Origin: an uncultured Paracoccaceae bacterium
GTDB lineage: Bacteria; Pseudomonadota; Alphaproteobacteria; Rhodobacterales; Rhodobacteraceae
NCBI GenBank assembly: GCA_937872465.1
Contig: CALMSR010000052.1
Span: 1 to 64,000, forward strand
Reading direction: 5' to 3'
DNA length: 64,000 nucleotides
Below are positions 28,094 to 36,889 of the stretch, piece by piece; position 1 is the first letter of the stretch; each line of letters starts with the position of its first letter. Position numbers and translations under genes: made by a program. The notes beneath the pieces were generated by a model. It made no database searches, was not told where the DNA came from, and saw only the letters and a list, made by a program, of their open reading frames with translations.

Positions 28094-28558
28094 TCAGCTG
28101 CGGGTGGCCTTGGCGGCCATGTCGCGCAGTTCGGTGAGGCTCTCCTGGATGCGGGCGGAGACGATCTCATAGGCCTCGGAATTCGCCTTCTGGGCGGATT
28201 CCGCGAGCGCCTGCATATTGGCCAGCGCCTTCTCGAAGGCGGCCTTGGCGAGCTCGCCCTGGGCCTTGGCCTTGTCGGCGTCGAGCTTGGTGGCGTCGAA
28301 GGCCTTCATCTGCTTCTGGGCTTCGGCCATGGTCTCCTCGAAGATCGCCATCTGCTTCTTGAAGAGGTCCTGGTAGCCGGCGGCCGCGGCCTTGTTGGCC
28401 TCCACGAGCGCGTCCATGTTCTTCTTCTGCGCCTCCATGATCGCCTCGCCGTCGAGGCCGGGCATCTTCATGGTCGAGAGCGCCTTGGTGAAGTCGTTGC
28501 TGCGGAAGAACTCCGACATCTTTTCAGCGTCGAAGGAAAACGTCTTGGGGTCGAACAT
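28094..28558 (-). CDS. Phasin family protein
   Basis: Predicted protein of 154 residues, almost entirely helical and Ala/Lys/Glu-rich, as in phasins that coat polyhydroxyalkanoate granules. The N-terminus MFDPKTFSFDAEKMSEFFRS and the repeated segments KKNMDALVEANKAA and EALANMQALAE-type heptads fit the Phasin_2 family. The start at 28558 has AGGAGG seven bases upstream; a longer frame begins at 28585. A promoter (TTGATT at 28620-28625, CAATAT at 28598-28603) and a 9-bp inverted repeat lie upstream, consistent with repression by a PhaR-type regulator. No PHA synthase gene is in the window. Confidence 0.93.
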   Translation of the reverse strand: MFDPKTFSFDAEKMSEFFRSNDFTKALSTMKMPGLDGEAIMEAQKKNMDALVEANKAAAAGYQDLFKKQMAIFEETMAEAQKQMKAFDATKLDADKAKAQGELAKAAFEKALANMQALAESAQKANSEAYEIVSARIQESLTELRDMAAKATRS

Positions 28559-28597
28559 CGCATTGCCTCCTGCGGTTAAGATCATCCGATGGCCGTC

Positions 28598-28640
28598 ATA
28601 TTGTGCGCTGCAACATGGAAATCAAGGGCGAATGTTGCAG
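28598..28640 (-). promoter_or_regulatory. Phasin promoter with PhaR-like inverted repeat
   Basis: On the minus strand, TTGATT (28620-28625) and CAATAT (28598-28603) are spaced by 16 bases, a good sigma-70-type promoter. A perfect inverted repeat CTGCAACAT (28608-28616) / ATGTTGCAG (28632-28640), with 15 bases between, overlaps the -35 to -10 spacer and the region upstream of -35. PhaR repressors of phasin genes bind TGC-rich repeats, so this is a likely operator; the assignment is inferred. Confidence 0.6.
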
Positions 28641-28651
28641 TGCAGCAAAAA

Positions 28652-29473
28652 TCATCGCGCGAGCTCCCTGCTGCGTCGCGCGGCGGCGTTCACGGCCTCC
28701 CGAAGCAGCGGGCCGAGGCCGGCCTCTTCGTGCATCAGCACCTCGAGCGCCGCCGCCGTGGTTCCGCCCGGGCTCGTCACGTTGACGCGCAATTGCCCCG
28801 GTTCCTCCGGCGCGGCATCGGCGAGCGCGGCGGCGCCCGTCACGGTGGCGCGGGCGAGGCGCCGGGCCAGATCCGCGGGCAGGCCCTCGGCTTCGGCGGC
28901 GTCCGAGAGCGCCTCGATCATCAGGAAGACATAGGCCGGCCCCGATCCCGAGACCGCGGTGACGGCGTCCATCTGATGCTCGGATTCGAGCGTGACGGTC
29001 GGTCCGACCGCCTGCATCAGTGCTTCGGCCAGCGCCATCCGGCCGGCATCGACCCGGGAATTGCCGATGAGCGCGGTGATGCCGCGACCGATCGCGGCGG
29101 GCGTGTTGGGCATCGCGCGCACGATCGGCGTCCGGGCGCCCAGCGCGGCTTCGAGGGTGGCGATCGGCGTGCCGGCGGCGATCGAGAGAAAGAGCGTATC
29201 GCCATTTCCGAGTGCTGCGAGCCGCGGCAGGGCCGCGCCCATCATCTGCGGCTTGACCGCGAGGAGTGCCACGGCCGGCCGCGCCGGAAGCTCCCCGTTG
29301 AGGTTCAGCCCCTCGCCGGACAGGACCTCCAGGCGCGGTCCCGGCGCCGGATCGAGCACGGTGAAGGCCCCGGGCGGGATGCCGCGCGCCAGCCAGCCTT
29401 CGAGCAGCGCCGAGCCCATCTTGCCGCAGCCGAGAAGAACGAGCCCGCGCGATGCGATTTCCGACAGCGCCAT
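28652..29473 (-). CDS. proC: Pyrroline-5-carboxylate reductase
   Basis: Predicted protein of 273 residues. It reduces pyrroline-5-carboxylate to proline with NAD(P)H, the last step of proline synthesis. The Rossmann motif is LVLLGCGKMGSALLEGWL, VRAMPNTPAAIG is the family stretch, and VSGSGPAYVF and the C-terminal VTSPGGTTAAAL match the ProC signature. The start at 29473 has GGAAGGGGG upstream. It is downstream of a YbjN-domain gene (43-base gap); its stop lies 11 bases before the upstream half of the phasin operator. Confidence 0.95.
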   Translation of the reverse strand: MALSEIASRGLVLLGCGKMGSALLEGWLARGIPPGAFTVLDPAPGPRLEVLSGEGLNLNGELPARPAVALLAVKPQMMGAALPRLAALGNGDTLFLSIAAGTPIATLEAALGARTPIVRAMPNTPAAIGRGITALIGNSRVDAGRMALAEALMQAVGPTVTLESEHQMDAVTAVSGSGPAYVFLMIEALSDAAEAEGLPADLARRLARATVTGAAALADAAPEEPGQLRVNVTSPGGTTAAALEVLMHEEAGLGPLLREAVNAAARRSRELAR

Positions 29474-29516
29474 GCATCCCCCTTCCCGGCCCGCAACCGG
29501 AAAGGGGGGGCCGGTG

Positions 29517-30020
29517 TCAGGCTCGACCGTAGGCCTCGGCCATGGCGATTCCAAGCGCCTTTTCGGCGGTCTCCCCGCCCCAGGCGACGAGCTGGAAGGC
29601 GGGGTAGAAGCGTTCGCAGGCGGTGACGGCCTTGCGCACCATGTCGTTGATCTGGGCCGAGGTGGCCTGGGCGCCGCCCGTGAGGTTGAGGCTGTAGCGA
29701 TAGGCCATGAGCTTCTGCTCGCGCCAGAGCACGAAGGCACCCGACCAGCAGCGGTCGTTCGCCAGCGCCATGGCGGCATGGAAGGCGCCGAGCCGGCGTG
29801 CCGGCGGGGCCATGTCGAAGGCCGAGATCAGCCGCAGGGTCTCGTCCTGCGCCGACCAGGCGAGCGTCACGGAATAGGTCCGCCAGGTCCCCTCGATCGC
29901 CATGGCGATCTGGTCGGCCGCGATGCGGTCGAAGTCCCAGGACCGCTCCTCGGCCAGCGTCTCGACGATGTCGATGGGGTGGAGTTCCTCACAGTCAAAA
30001 TCACGCTCGACAATGCCCAT
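29517..30020 (-). CDS. YbjN domain-containing protein
   Basis: Predicted soluble protein of 167 residues with a YbjN fold (tandem beta-alpha elements as in type III secretion chaperones). Visible family segments are HPIDIVETLAEERSWDFDR near the N-terminus, MAIEGTWRTYSVTLAW, and MALANDRCWSGAFVLW. Function unknown; in Rhodobacterales this gene is commonly directly upstream of proC, as here. The interval upstream (30021-30209) holds two inverted repeats, described separately, and no gene. Confidence 0.88.
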   Translation of the reverse strand: MGIVERDFDCEELHPIDIVETLAEERSWDFDRIAADQIAMAIEGTWRTYSVTLAWSAQDETLRLISAFDMAPPARRLGAFHAAMALANDRCWSGAFVLWREQKLMAYRYSLNLTGGAQATSAQINDMVRKAVTACERFYPAFQLVAWGGETAEKALGIAMAEAYGRA

Positions 30021-30088
30021 GCCCGGTGCCTCTGGTTCTGGCCACCGAACGGGACATCCCCCCGCTCGGGGGCGGTGAGGTTAACAAC

Positions 30089-30114
30089 AGGTCAGCGCAC
30101 ACATTTGCTGACCT
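30089..30114. repeat. Perfect inverted repeat upstream of the YbjN gene
   Basis: AGGTCAGC (30089-30096) and GCTGACCT (30107-30114) form a perfect 8-bp inverted repeat with a 10-base spacer, about 70 bases upstream of the YbjN start. It could be an operator or the end of the ubiK transcript. Confidence 0.5.
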
Positions 30115-30150
30115 ACCAGATATGGTGGTGCAGCGCTCCGAGTCTGTAAA

Positions 30151-30185
30151 GGGACAAAATGCGGAAGTTTATCTGAATTTGTCCC
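30151..30185 (-). terminator. Inverted repeat, possible ubiK terminator
   Basis: GGGACAAA (30151-30158) and TTTGTCCC (30178-30185) are a perfect 8-bp inverted repeat with a 19-base loop, located 25-60 bases beyond the ubiK stop. On the minus strand it is followed by TTTACAG. The large loop makes a classical terminator uncertain; an operator is possible. Confidence 0.4.
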
Positions 30186-30209
30186 GAAGGTTAACGTCGC
30201 GCGGCGGCG

Positions 30210-30479
30210 TCAGGCCGGATCCGCGTCCTTCGGCGCGGCGGCGGCGGCCTCCAGCGCGTCGAGCCTCGCCTGAAGGGCGGCGTTCTCCTCGCGGGCCTTC
30301 TGGGCCATGGCGCGGACCGCGTCGAATTCCTCGCGGGTCACGAGATTGCGATCGGCGAGCCAGCGGTCGACGAGACCCTTCAGCGCCGTCTCGGCCTCGG
30401 ATTTGGCCCCATGCGCGACGCCGAGGGCGTTCTGCATGAGCTGGGCAACGTCATCGAGAACCTTGTTGCGGGTCTGCAT
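30210..30479 (-). CDS. ubiK: Ubiquinone biosynthesis accessory factor UbiK
   Basis: Predicted protein of 89 residues, wholly alpha-helical, with the BMFP domain of UbiK/YqiC. An N-terminal amphipathic helix ([18 protein letters not shown]) is followed by a trimerisation coiled coil ([31 protein letters not shown]). UbiK assists the soluble ubiquinone biosynthesis complex with UbiJ. The start has AGGAGACGAAG upstream. It lies divergent to lgt, with 291 bases between the two starts. Confidence 0.9.
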   Translation of the reverse strand: MQTRNKVLDDVAQLMQNALGVAHGAKSEAETALKGLVDRWLADRNLVTREEFDAVRAMAQKAREENAALQARLDALEAAAAAPKDADPA

Positions 30480-30770
30480 CTTCGTCTCCTGTTCGGACGT
30501 GACCTATATGGCGGCGGAGGGCGGTCTTGCCAAGCGGGTGCCTGGAGACGGGCGGGCGCTGCGCGGCGCTCCCCGCCGGGTGGGATGGTGGCAAAGACGC
30601 GCCGGGAAGCCGGACGGGAGGGTCGCGTTGCCGGATGCAATCCCCTTGGGAGATCTCGCGCGCGTGCCATGCGCACGGCTTGCACCGTGCTCCGACATGC
30701 CGCCACGGGCGGCTTGACACCGGTACGCCGCGCCCCGATTCAGGGGCGCCCAGCCGCGCCCGGAGCCCGC

Positions 30771-31658
30771 ATGCCGCCCTTGCCCTTTCCCGACATCGAT
30801 CCGGTGCTGGTCTCGTTCCGGGTCTTCGGGGTGGAGCTGGCGATCCGCTGGTATGCGCTGGCCTATATCGCCGGGCTGCTGCTCGGCTGGCGCTATGTCG
30901 CGGCGCTGATGCGGCGGCCGGCGCTCTGGGGTGGGACGGCGCCGATGCGCCCCGAGCAAACCGACGACCTGCTGACCTGGATGATCCTCGGGGTGATCCT
31001 CGGCGGGCGGCTCGGCTACGTGCTCTTCTACCAGCCGGGCCATTATGCGGCGCATCCCGCGGAGATCCTCGCGGTCTGGCAGGGCGGCATGTCGTTTCAC
31101 GGCGGCTTTCTCGGCGTCTTCGCCGGGGTGGTCGGCTTCGCCTGGCGCAACGGGCTCGACTGGCTGCGGGTGGGCGACGCGGTGGCCGCCGCGGCGCCGA
31201 TCGGGCTCTTCTTCGGGCGGGTCGCCAATTTCATCAATGCCGAGCTCTGGGGACGGCCGACGACGCTGCCCTGGGCGGTGGCCTTTCCCGGCGAGGCGGC
31301 CTCGACCTGTCCCGCCGGCTGGGAGGGGGCCTGCGGGAGGCATCCCTCGCAGCTCTACGAGGCGGGGCTGGAGGGGCTGGTGCTCTTCTGCCTGCTCGCC
31401 GTCGCGATCCGGCGCGGGGCGCTCAGGCGCCGCGGGCGGGTCTTCGGCATCTTCCTGATCGGCTACGGGCTCGCCCGGATCCTGGTCGAGCGCTACCGGG
31501 TGGCCGATGCGCAATTCGTCACGGCGGAGAACCCGCTCGGGCTCGTGCTGCGCTTCGGAGAGACCGGGCTGAGCATGGGGCAGCTCCTCACCCTGCCCAT
31601 GCTCGGGCTTGGGATCGCCTTCCTCTTCTGGCCCTGGCGGCGGCGTGACCCCGCTTGA
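30771..31658 (+). CDS. lgt: Prolipoprotein diacylglyceryl transferase
   Basis: Predicted inner-membrane protein of 295 residues with seven hydrophobic segments. It transfers diacylglycerol from phosphatidylglycerol to the lipobox cysteine of prolipoproteins. Visible signature residues include [23 protein letters not shown], the essential His in MSFHGGFLG, and the Lgt signature [28 protein letters not shown] is typical of the later part. The start at 30771 has CGGAG upstream. The downstream methyltransferase gene starts inside its 3' end (14-base overlap), so lgt heads a three-gene operon. Confidence 0.96.
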   Translation: MPPLPFPDIDPVLVSFRVFGVELAIRWYALAYIAGLLLGWRYVAALMRRPALWGGTAPMRPEQTDDLLTWMILGVILGGRLGYVLFYQPGHYAAHPAEILAVWQGGMSFHGGFLGVFAGVVGFAWRNGLDWLRVGDAVAAAAPIGLFFGRVANFINAELWGRPTTLPWAVAFPGEAASTCPAGWEGACGRHPSQLYEAGLEGLVLFCLLAVAIRRGALRRRGRVFGIFLIGYGLARILVERYRVADAQFVTAENPLGLVLRFGETGLSMGQLLTLPMLGLGIAFLFWPWRRRDPA

Positions 31659-32703
31659 GGCGCGGATCCGGGCGCGGATCGCATCCGAAGGCCCGATGCC
31701 GGTGGCGGAATTCATGGGCCTCTGCCTCGGCGATCCGGAGCATGGCTATTACATGACCCGCGATCCCCTCGGCAGGGCGGGGGATTTCGTCACCGCGCCG
31801 GAGATCAGCCAGATGTTCGGCGAATTGCTCGGCGCCTGGGCCGCGCAGGTCTGGGGCGATCAGGGCCGGCCCGATCCCTTCCTGCTGGTCGAGCTCGGGC
31901 CGGGGCGCGGCACGCTGATGCGCGATGCCCTGCGGGCGGTGGCGGGCGTGCCGGGCTTCCGCGCGGCGGCGCGCATCGTGCTGGTCGAGACGAGCCCGGT
32001 GCTGCGCGCCCGGCAGGCGGAGGCGCTCGAGGGCAGCGGGGCGCGCTGGGCGGGCTCGCTGGCGGCGCTGCCGGAGGTGCCCCTGATCGCCATCGCCAAC
32101 GAATTCTTCGACGCCCTGCCGGTGCGCCAGTTCCAGCGGCTGGGCACGGCCTGGCGCGAGCGGCTGGTGGTGCTGGAGGGCGGGCGGCTCGCCTTCGACT
32201 GGGGGCGGCCACGGGCGGAGGCGGTGCTGGAGGCGCGGTTCGCCGCGGTGCCGGACGGGGCGGTGGTCGAGCTCTGCCCCTCGGGCGAGGCGGTGGCGGC
32301 GGCGCTGGGCGCGCGGATCGCGGCGCGGGGCGGGGCGGCGCTGATCGTGGACTACGGGTGCTGGGACGGCATCGGCGACAGCCTTCAGGCGCTGGCGGGC
32401 GGGGCCCATGCCGATCCGCTGGCGCGGCCGGGCGAGGCGGATCTGACCGCGCATGTGCGGTTCCGGGCGCTGGCCGAGGCGGCGGGGGCGGGCCTGCGCG
32501 CCTCGGGGCCGGTGCCGCAGGGGGTGTTTCTCGAGCGCCTCGGCATCACCGCGCGGGCGCGGGTGCTGGCGCGGGGCGCGGCCGGCGCCGAGGTGGCGGC
32601 CGCACATCGCCGCTTGACCCATCCGGAGGAAATGGGAAACCTCTTCCAGGTGCTCGCCCTCACGCCGCGGGGCGCGCCGGTTCCGCCGGGGTTCGATCCA
32701 TGA
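31645..32703 (+). CDS. SAM-dependent methyltransferase, COG1565/NDUFAF7 family
   Basis: Predicted protein of 352 residues. Typical stretches are [40 protein letters not shown], the SAM-binding [11 protein letters not shown] and [14 protein letters not shown]. The mitochondrial homologue NDUFAF7 methylates an arginine of complex I; a similar role in bacteria is plausible but unproven. The start is GTG at 31645 ([12 protein letters not shown]), which overlaps lgt by 14 bases; an earlier start at 31609 would add a Gly/Ser-rich stretch read from lgt codons in another frame. The stop overlaps pgeF by ATGA. Confidence 0.93.
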   Translation: MTPLEARIRARIASEGPMPVAEFMGLCLGDPEHGYYMTRDPLGRAGDFVTAPEISQMFGELLGAWAAQVWGDQGRPDPFLLVELGPGRGTLMRDALRAVAGVPGFRAAARIVLVETSPVLRARQAEALEGSGARWAGSLAALPEVPLIAIANEFFDALPVRQFQRLGTAWRERLVVLEGGRLAFDWGRPRAEAVLEARFAAVPDGAVVELCPSGEAVAAALGARIAARGGAALIVDYGCWDGIGDSLQALAGGAHADPLARPGEADLTAHVRFRALAEAAGAGLRASGPVPQGVFLERLGITARARVLARGAAGAEVAAAHRRLTHPEEMGNLFQVLALTPRGAPVPPGFDP

Positions 32704-33458
32704 CGCTCGAGATCCTGACCAGCGATCTGCTCGGCCCGGTGCGCCACGGGTTCTTCACCCGGCGCGGCGGCGCCTCCTCGGGCATCTTCGCCGGGCTGAA
32801 CTGCGGCCCCGGCTCGGGCGACCAGCGCGAGGCGGTGGCGATGAACCGGATGCGCGTGGCCGGAGCCATGGGCGTGGCGCCGCCGCGGCTGCTCTCGCTG
32901 CACCAGATCCATTCGGCGGAGGTGGTGGTGGCCGGGCCGGAGGGCTGGGTCGAGCGTCCGCGCGCCGATGCCGCGGTCACCGCCGCGCCGGGGATCGCGC
33001 TGAGCGTGCTGACGGCCGATTGCGCGCCGGTGCTCTTCGCCGACCGCGCCGCGGGGGTGGTCGGCGTCGCCCATGCCGGATGGCGCGGCGCGCTCGACGG
33101 CGTGCTGGAGGCGACGCTGCTCGCCATGGAGCGGCTGGGTGCCACGCGCGGCGCGATCGCCGCGGCGGTGGGGCCGACGATCAGCCAGCGCGCCTACGAG
33201 GTCGGGCCGGAATTCGCGCATCGCTTCATCGATGCCGATCACGCGCATGGGCGGTTCTTCGTCAACGGGGAGGGCGACCGCTACCGCTTCGACCTGCCGG
33301 GCTTCGTGCTCGAACGGCTGCGCGGCGCCGGCGTGGGCGAGGCGGGCTGGATCGGCACCTGCACCTATTCCGAGCCGGAGCGGTTCTTCTCCTACCGCCG
33401 CGCCACCCATGCCGGCGAGCCGGATTACGGGCGGCTGATCTCGGCGATCCGGCTGTGA
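32700..33458 (+). CDS. pgeF: Polyphenol oxidase/peptidoglycan editing factor, YfiH family
   Basis: Predicted protein of 252 residues of the multicopper-oxidase-like laccase-domain family (Cu-oxidase_4, YfiH). The N-terminus HGFFTRRGGASSGIFAGLN, the metal ligands in LHQIHSAEV and TADCAPVLFAD, and HAGWRGAL with GPTISQRAYEVG all match. The family acts as a purine-nucleoside hydrolysing enzyme in some bacteria and as a peptidoglycan editing factor (PgeF) in E. coli. It is the last gene of the lgt operon, overlapping the methyltransferase by four bases. Confidence 0.94.
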   Translation: MTLEILTSDLLGPVRHGFFTRRGGASSGIFAGLNCGPGSGDQREAVAMNRMRVAGAMGVAPPRLLSLHQIHSAEVVVAGPEGWVERPRADAAVTAAPGIALSVLTADCAPVLFADRAAGVVGVAHAGWRGALDGVLEATLLAMERLGATRGAIAAAVGPTISQRAYEVGPEFAHRFIDADHAHGRFFVNGEGDRYRFDLPGFVLERLRGAGVGEAGWIGTCTYSEPERFFSYRRATHAGEPDYGRLISAIRL

Positions 33459-33504
33459 GGCCGGCGCCGCGCCGCGCGGGCGCCGGCGCGGGTCATGGGG
33501 GGCG

Positions 33505-34536
33505 CTAGCCGGGGCCCTCGGTCCCGGCGCCGGGCACCCGCTGCGATTGCGACCGCACCGTCACCAGCTCGACCGCGACGGGGTGGCCGATCCTGCCTTC
33601 GAGGGCGATCGCCAGGGCCGGAAGCGGCGGGGGCTCGTCGGGGCCGTTGATGGTGATCTTGATGCTGTCGCCCCGCACCTGCACCGCATGCAGGGCGAAA
33701 TCCGTGCCGGCGAGCCATTGCTCGGCTTCCTCCCGCGCCTGGCTCCTGGCCCGGGCCTCGCCGTCCAGCGCGACGCTGGTCGCCGCGAGCGGCACCGCCA
33801 CCAGCACCACGGCAGCCGCGATCACGACGAAGGCATTGCGGCGGGCGCGGCCTCGGAGCTTGACTGTGGCGGCGGCGGAGAGCCCGAGCGCCGCCAGCAG
33901 ACCGCCCCCCGCGAGCAGGATCGCCAGCATGTTGGTGACGAAGAGCAGGAGCGCGCCCTGCGCCGCCTCCGCTTCCCCGGCGGAGAGGGCGATCCCGACC
34001 ACGCAGAGCGGCGGCACCAGCGAGATGGCGATGGCGACGCCCGGCAGCGAATCGGCGATGTCGTCGCGGCTCATGCAGAAGGCGCCGGCCGCCCCGGAGG
34101 CCAGCGCCGCGGCCAGGTCGGCGATGCGGGGCTGGATCCGCCCGGTGATCTGGCTGTTGCCGTCGAAGGACAGCTCGCCGCTGTAGAGCGTCGCGAGCGC
34201 CCAGGAGAGCGCGACCACGCCGAGCGCGCCGGCGACCACCAGCGCGAGCGAGCGCGCGGCGCGGTCCATGCGCCCCGTCACGATCGCCGCCGCCGCCGCC
34301 ATGATCGGCGTCATCAGCGGCGCGATGATCATCGCGCCGATCACCGCGGCCGTGGAATCGCTGAGGATGCCCATGGTGGCGATGACCGCCGAGAGGAACA
34401 AGAGCACGCCGAAGCGCTCGAGATAGAGCCGGCGGCGGCCGTGCTCGAAGAAGAGCTTCCGCTCGAAAGGCGGCACCAGTTCCGGGGTGAAGCGGTTCTC
34501 CCGCAGGAGGTTCGGTAGGATCGTCATGGCCCCCAT
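33505..34536 (-). CDS. DUF389 family membrane protein
   Basis: Predicted inner-membrane protein of 343 residues with about six hydrophobic segments in the first two thirds. The family signature is clear: LFLSAVIATMGILSDSTAAVIGAMIIAPLM-type segment around residue 50-75 and ADSLPGVAIAISLVPPLCVVGIA around residue 160-185. A C-terminal soluble domain of about 100 residues follows the last helix. No substrate is established for these proteins. It faces pgeF convergently; no terminator hairpin was obvious in the 46-base gap. Confidence 0.9.
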   Translation of the reverse strand: MGAMTILPNLLRENRFTPELVPPFERKLFFEHGRRRLYLERFGVLLFLSAVIATMGILSDSTAAVIGAMIIAPLMTPIMAAAAAIVTGRMDRAARSLALVVAGALGVVALSWALATLYSGELSFDGNSQITGRIQPRIADLAAALASGAAGAFCMSRDDIADSLPGVAIAISLVPPLCVVGIALSAGEAEAAQGALLLFVTNMLAILLAGGGLLAALGLSAAATVKLRGRARRNAFVVIAAAVVLVAVPLAATSVALDGEARARSQAREEAEQWLAGTDFALHAVQVRGDSIKITINGPDEPPPLPALAIALEGRIGHPVAVELVTVRSQSQRVPGAGTEGPG

Positions 34537-34635
34537 CGCTGCAGACGTGCAATTCCGGCGCTGGTCGAGGATGCTGCGCTTCCGCCGCTCCGCCCGCGGC
34601 CAAGGTGACCGCGCGGGGGCGGCGCATGTGCCAGG

Positions 34636-35136
34636 TCAGTCCCGTGCGCTCGCCCGGGCCTCGAAGACGTCGAAGGGCACCGCCGGCTCGTCCTTGGCGC
34701 AGCGGATGACGAGGCTGGTCTTGACGCTCGCCACGTTCGGCGCGGCGGTGAGTTCCTCGGTGAGGAAGCTCTGGAAGGTGGAGAGGTCGGGGGCGACGCA
34801 TTTGAGGATGAAGTCGATCTCGCCGTTCAGCATGTGGCATTCGCGCACCAGCGGCCAGTCGCGGCACTTGGCCTCGAAGGCCGAGAGGTCGCGCTCGGCC
34901 TGGCTCGAGAGGCCGACCATGGCGAAGACCCGCACCTCGAAGCCGAGGTCGCGGGCGCTGATGCGCGCGTGGTAGCCCTCGATCAGCCCCGCCTCCTCGA
35001 GCGCCCGGACCCGGCGCAGGCAGGGGGGCGCCGAGATGCCCACCCGCCGCGACAGCTCGACATTGGTCATCCGCCCGTCGCCCTGCAGCTCGGCGAGGAT
35101 CCTGCGGTCGATGGCGTCGAGCTTGTGATCGGTCAT
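34636..35136 (-). CDS. Lrp/AsnC family transcriptional regulator
   Basis: Predicted protein of 166 residues. The N-terminal winged helix-turn-helix is LDAIDRRILAELQGDGRMTN with RVGISAPPCLRRVRALEEAG, and the C-terminal RAM ligand-binding domain begins around residue 65. It should bind DNA as a dimer or octamer in response to an amino acid. The start at 35136 (MTDHKLDAIDRRIL) is family-typical; the frame upstream to 35277 is not. Its target is not evident; no amino-acid exporter gene lies alongside in divergent position. Confidence 0.92.
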   Translation of the reverse strand: MTDHKLDAIDRRILAELQGDGRMTNVELSRRVGISAPPCLRRVRALEEAGLIEGYHARISARDLGFEVRVFAMVGLSSQAERDLSAFEAKCRDWPLVRECHMLNGEIDFILKCVAPDLSTFQSFLTEELTAAPNVASVKTSLVIRCAKDEPAVPFDVFEARASARD

Positions 35137-35354
35137 GGCACGGGGGGTCTCGGCTGCAGCGCCATTCTTCCATAGGCTGAAGCACCGCTGGAAACAATCA
35201 GCTTCGGCGCGGCGGCGGGCGCGCGGCGATCGCAGGAACCGCTTGATCTCGCGGTGCGGAAGGGCAAAGTGCGCCACGGCCGTTCGCCTTCGAGGCGATC
35301 GGCGTAGCGCGTATGCCGGCAGGGCCGGCGCGGCATTTCATGCGAGGTTCGGAC

Positions 35355-35729
35355 ATGCATCTTGGTAACGTGAGTTTCGGGAACTTCCTCCTGGACATCC
35401 TCTTCATCGTCTTCTTCGTGGTCTGGTTCTGGATGATCATCACCGTGCTGGTGGATCTGCTGCGCCGGCACGACCTGTCGGGCTGGTCGAAGGTGATCTG
35501 GGTGATCTTCCTGGTCGTCCTGCCCTATATCGGGGTCTTCGCCTATCTGGTGACCCAGAGCGGCAGCATGGCGCGGCGCAGCGCCGAGCAGGCCGAGGAG
35601 GCGCGCGAGCAGCTGCGCAAGGTCGTGGGCTTCAGCGTCGCCGACGAGATCGAGAAGCTCGACCGGCTCAAGGCGTCCGGCTCGCTCAGCGAGACCGAAT
35701 ACAAGGCCCTGCGCGCCAAGCTCGTCTGA
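35355..35729 (+). CDS. PLDc_N and SHOCT domain membrane protein
   Basis: Predicted protein of 124 residues. Two transmembrane helices at about 10-32 and 43-65 ([41 protein letters not shown]) form a PLDc_N domain as at the N-terminus of cardiolipin synthases. After a charged linker, the C-terminal SHOCT motif reads [20 protein letters not shown]. The protein is too short for any phospholipase D catalytic part. Function unknown; SHOCT motifs are thought to mediate oligomerisation or membrane association. The start is ATG at 35355. Confidence 0.87.
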   Translation: MHLGNVSFGNFLLDILFIVFFVVWFWMIITVLVDLLRRHDLSGWSKVIWVIFLVVLPYIGVFAYLVTQSGSMARRSAEQAEEAREQLRKVVGFSVADEIEKLDRLKASGSLSETEYKALRAKLV

Positions 35730-35817
35730 CGGCCCGGCGTCGCCCCGCCGGGGCGGCGCTTCACACCGCCGGGCGGCGGGCCTATATGTTCGCCGCAAAC
35801 CGGAAGGGGTCCCGACC

Positions 35818-36804
35818 ATGTCCCATGCGCGTCACACCAGGCTGCTCATCATCGGCTCGGGGCCGGCCGGCTATACCGCCGCCGTCTACGGCGCGCGGGC
35901 GATGCTCGCGCCGATCCTGATCCAGGGCATCCAGCCGGGCGGGCAGCTGACCATCACCACCGAGGTGGAGAACTGGCCCGGCGACACCGAGGTCCAGGGG
36001 CCGGATCTGATGCTGCGCATGGAAGCGCATGCCAAGGCCACGGGCGCGGAGGTGATCGCCGATCACATCAATGCGCTCGACCTGTCGCGCCGGCCTTTCA
36101 CCGCCACCGGCGACAGCGGCACCACCTATTCCGCCGATGCCGTGGTGCTCGCGACGGGGGCGCAGGCGAAATGGCTCGGGCTGCCGAGCGAGGAGAAGTT
36201 CAAGGGCTTCGGGGTCTCGGCCTGCGCCACCTGCGACGGCTTCTTCTACCGCGGCCAGGAGGTGGTGGTGATCGGCGGCGGCAATTCGGCGGTCGAGGAG
36301 GCGCTGTTCCTGACGAATTTCGCCGCGAAGGTCACGCTGGTCCACCGCCGCGACGCGCTGCGCGCCGAGCGCATCCTGCAGGACCGGCTGTTCAGGAACC
36401 CCAAGATCGAGACGATCTGGTTCCATACCCTCGACGAGGTGCTGGGGGGCGAGAACCCGCCCGGCGTGACCGGCGTGCGGCTGCGCGACCTGCGCGACGG
36501 CAGCCAGCGCGAGATCCCCTGCTCCGGCGTCTTCGTCGCCATCGGCCATGCGCCGGCCTCGGCGCTGGTGGCCGACCAGCTCGAGACCCATCACGGCGGC
36601 TATGTGGTGACCAAGCCCGATTCGACGGCCACGGGCATCCCCGGCGTCTTCGCCGCCGGGGACATCACCGACCACGTGTTCCGCCAGGCGGTGACATCGG
36701 CCGGCATGGGCTGCATGGCGGCGCTGGAGGCGGAGCGGTTCCTGGCGGCCGAGGACGCTGTGGCGCCTGCCGCGCCTGACGTCGCCGCCGTCGGCGCGGG
36801 CTGA
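35818..36804 (+). CDS. trxB: Thioredoxin reductase
   Basis: Predicted protein of 328 residues. It is an FAD enzyme that reduces thioredoxin with NADPH. The FAD-binding motif is [18 protein letters not shown] near the N-terminus, the redox-active pair is Cys136/Cys139 in SACATCDG, the NADPH-binding motif is [16 protein letters not shown], and the C-terminal FAD motif is [23 protein letters not shown]. Length and order match low-molecular-weight TrxB. The start follows AAGGGGTC. It converges on DUF1150, with tandem repeats and a hairpin between. Confidence 0.97.
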   Translation: MSHARHTRLLIIGSGPAGYTAAVYGARAMLAPILIQGIQPGGQLTITTEVENWPGDTEVQGPDLMLRMEAHAKATGAEVIADHINALDLSRRPFTATGDSGTTYSADAVVLATGAQAKWLGLPSEEKFKGFGVSACATCDGFFYRGQEVVVIGGGNSAVEEALFLTNFAAKVTLVHRRDALRAERILQDRLFRNPKIETIWFHTLDEVLGGENPPGVTGVRLRDLRDGSQREIPCSGVFVAIGHAPASALVADQLETHHGGYVVTKPDSTATGIPGVFAAGDITDHVFRQAVTSAGMGCMAALEAERFLAAEDAVAPAAPDVAAVGAG

Positions 36805-36806
36805 TC

Positions 36807-36852
36807 ACGGGCCGAGAGTCACGGGCCGGGTAACGGGCCGGGTAACGGGCCG
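36807..36852 (+). repeat. Short tandem repeats ACGGGCCG downstream of trxB
   Basis: The octamer ACGGGCCG occurs four times, starting at 36807, 36821, 36833 and 36845; the last three are spaced by exactly 12 bases within near-identical GTAACGGGCCGG units. It begins three bases past the trxB stop. Confidence 0.7.
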
Positions 36853-36861
36853 AGGGCGCCC

Positions 36862-36883
36862 GGGCGGCGGGTGGGCGCCGCCC
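36862..36883. terminator. GC hairpin between trxB and DUF1150
   Basis: A perfect 8-bp stem (36862-36869 with 36876-36883) and six-base loop lies seven bases before the stop codon of the convergent DUF1150 gene. It could end transcription in both directions, although no U-tract is visible. Confidence 0.5.
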
Positions 36884-36889
36884 GCGCCG

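Noticed and set aside
22869..28558. The esterase at 22869 and the phasin at 28094 as a polyester metabolism cluster
   Set aside because: They are over 4 kb apart on opposite strands with unrelated genes between, and the esterase is exported whereas phasins are cytoplasmic, so a joint role is not supported.
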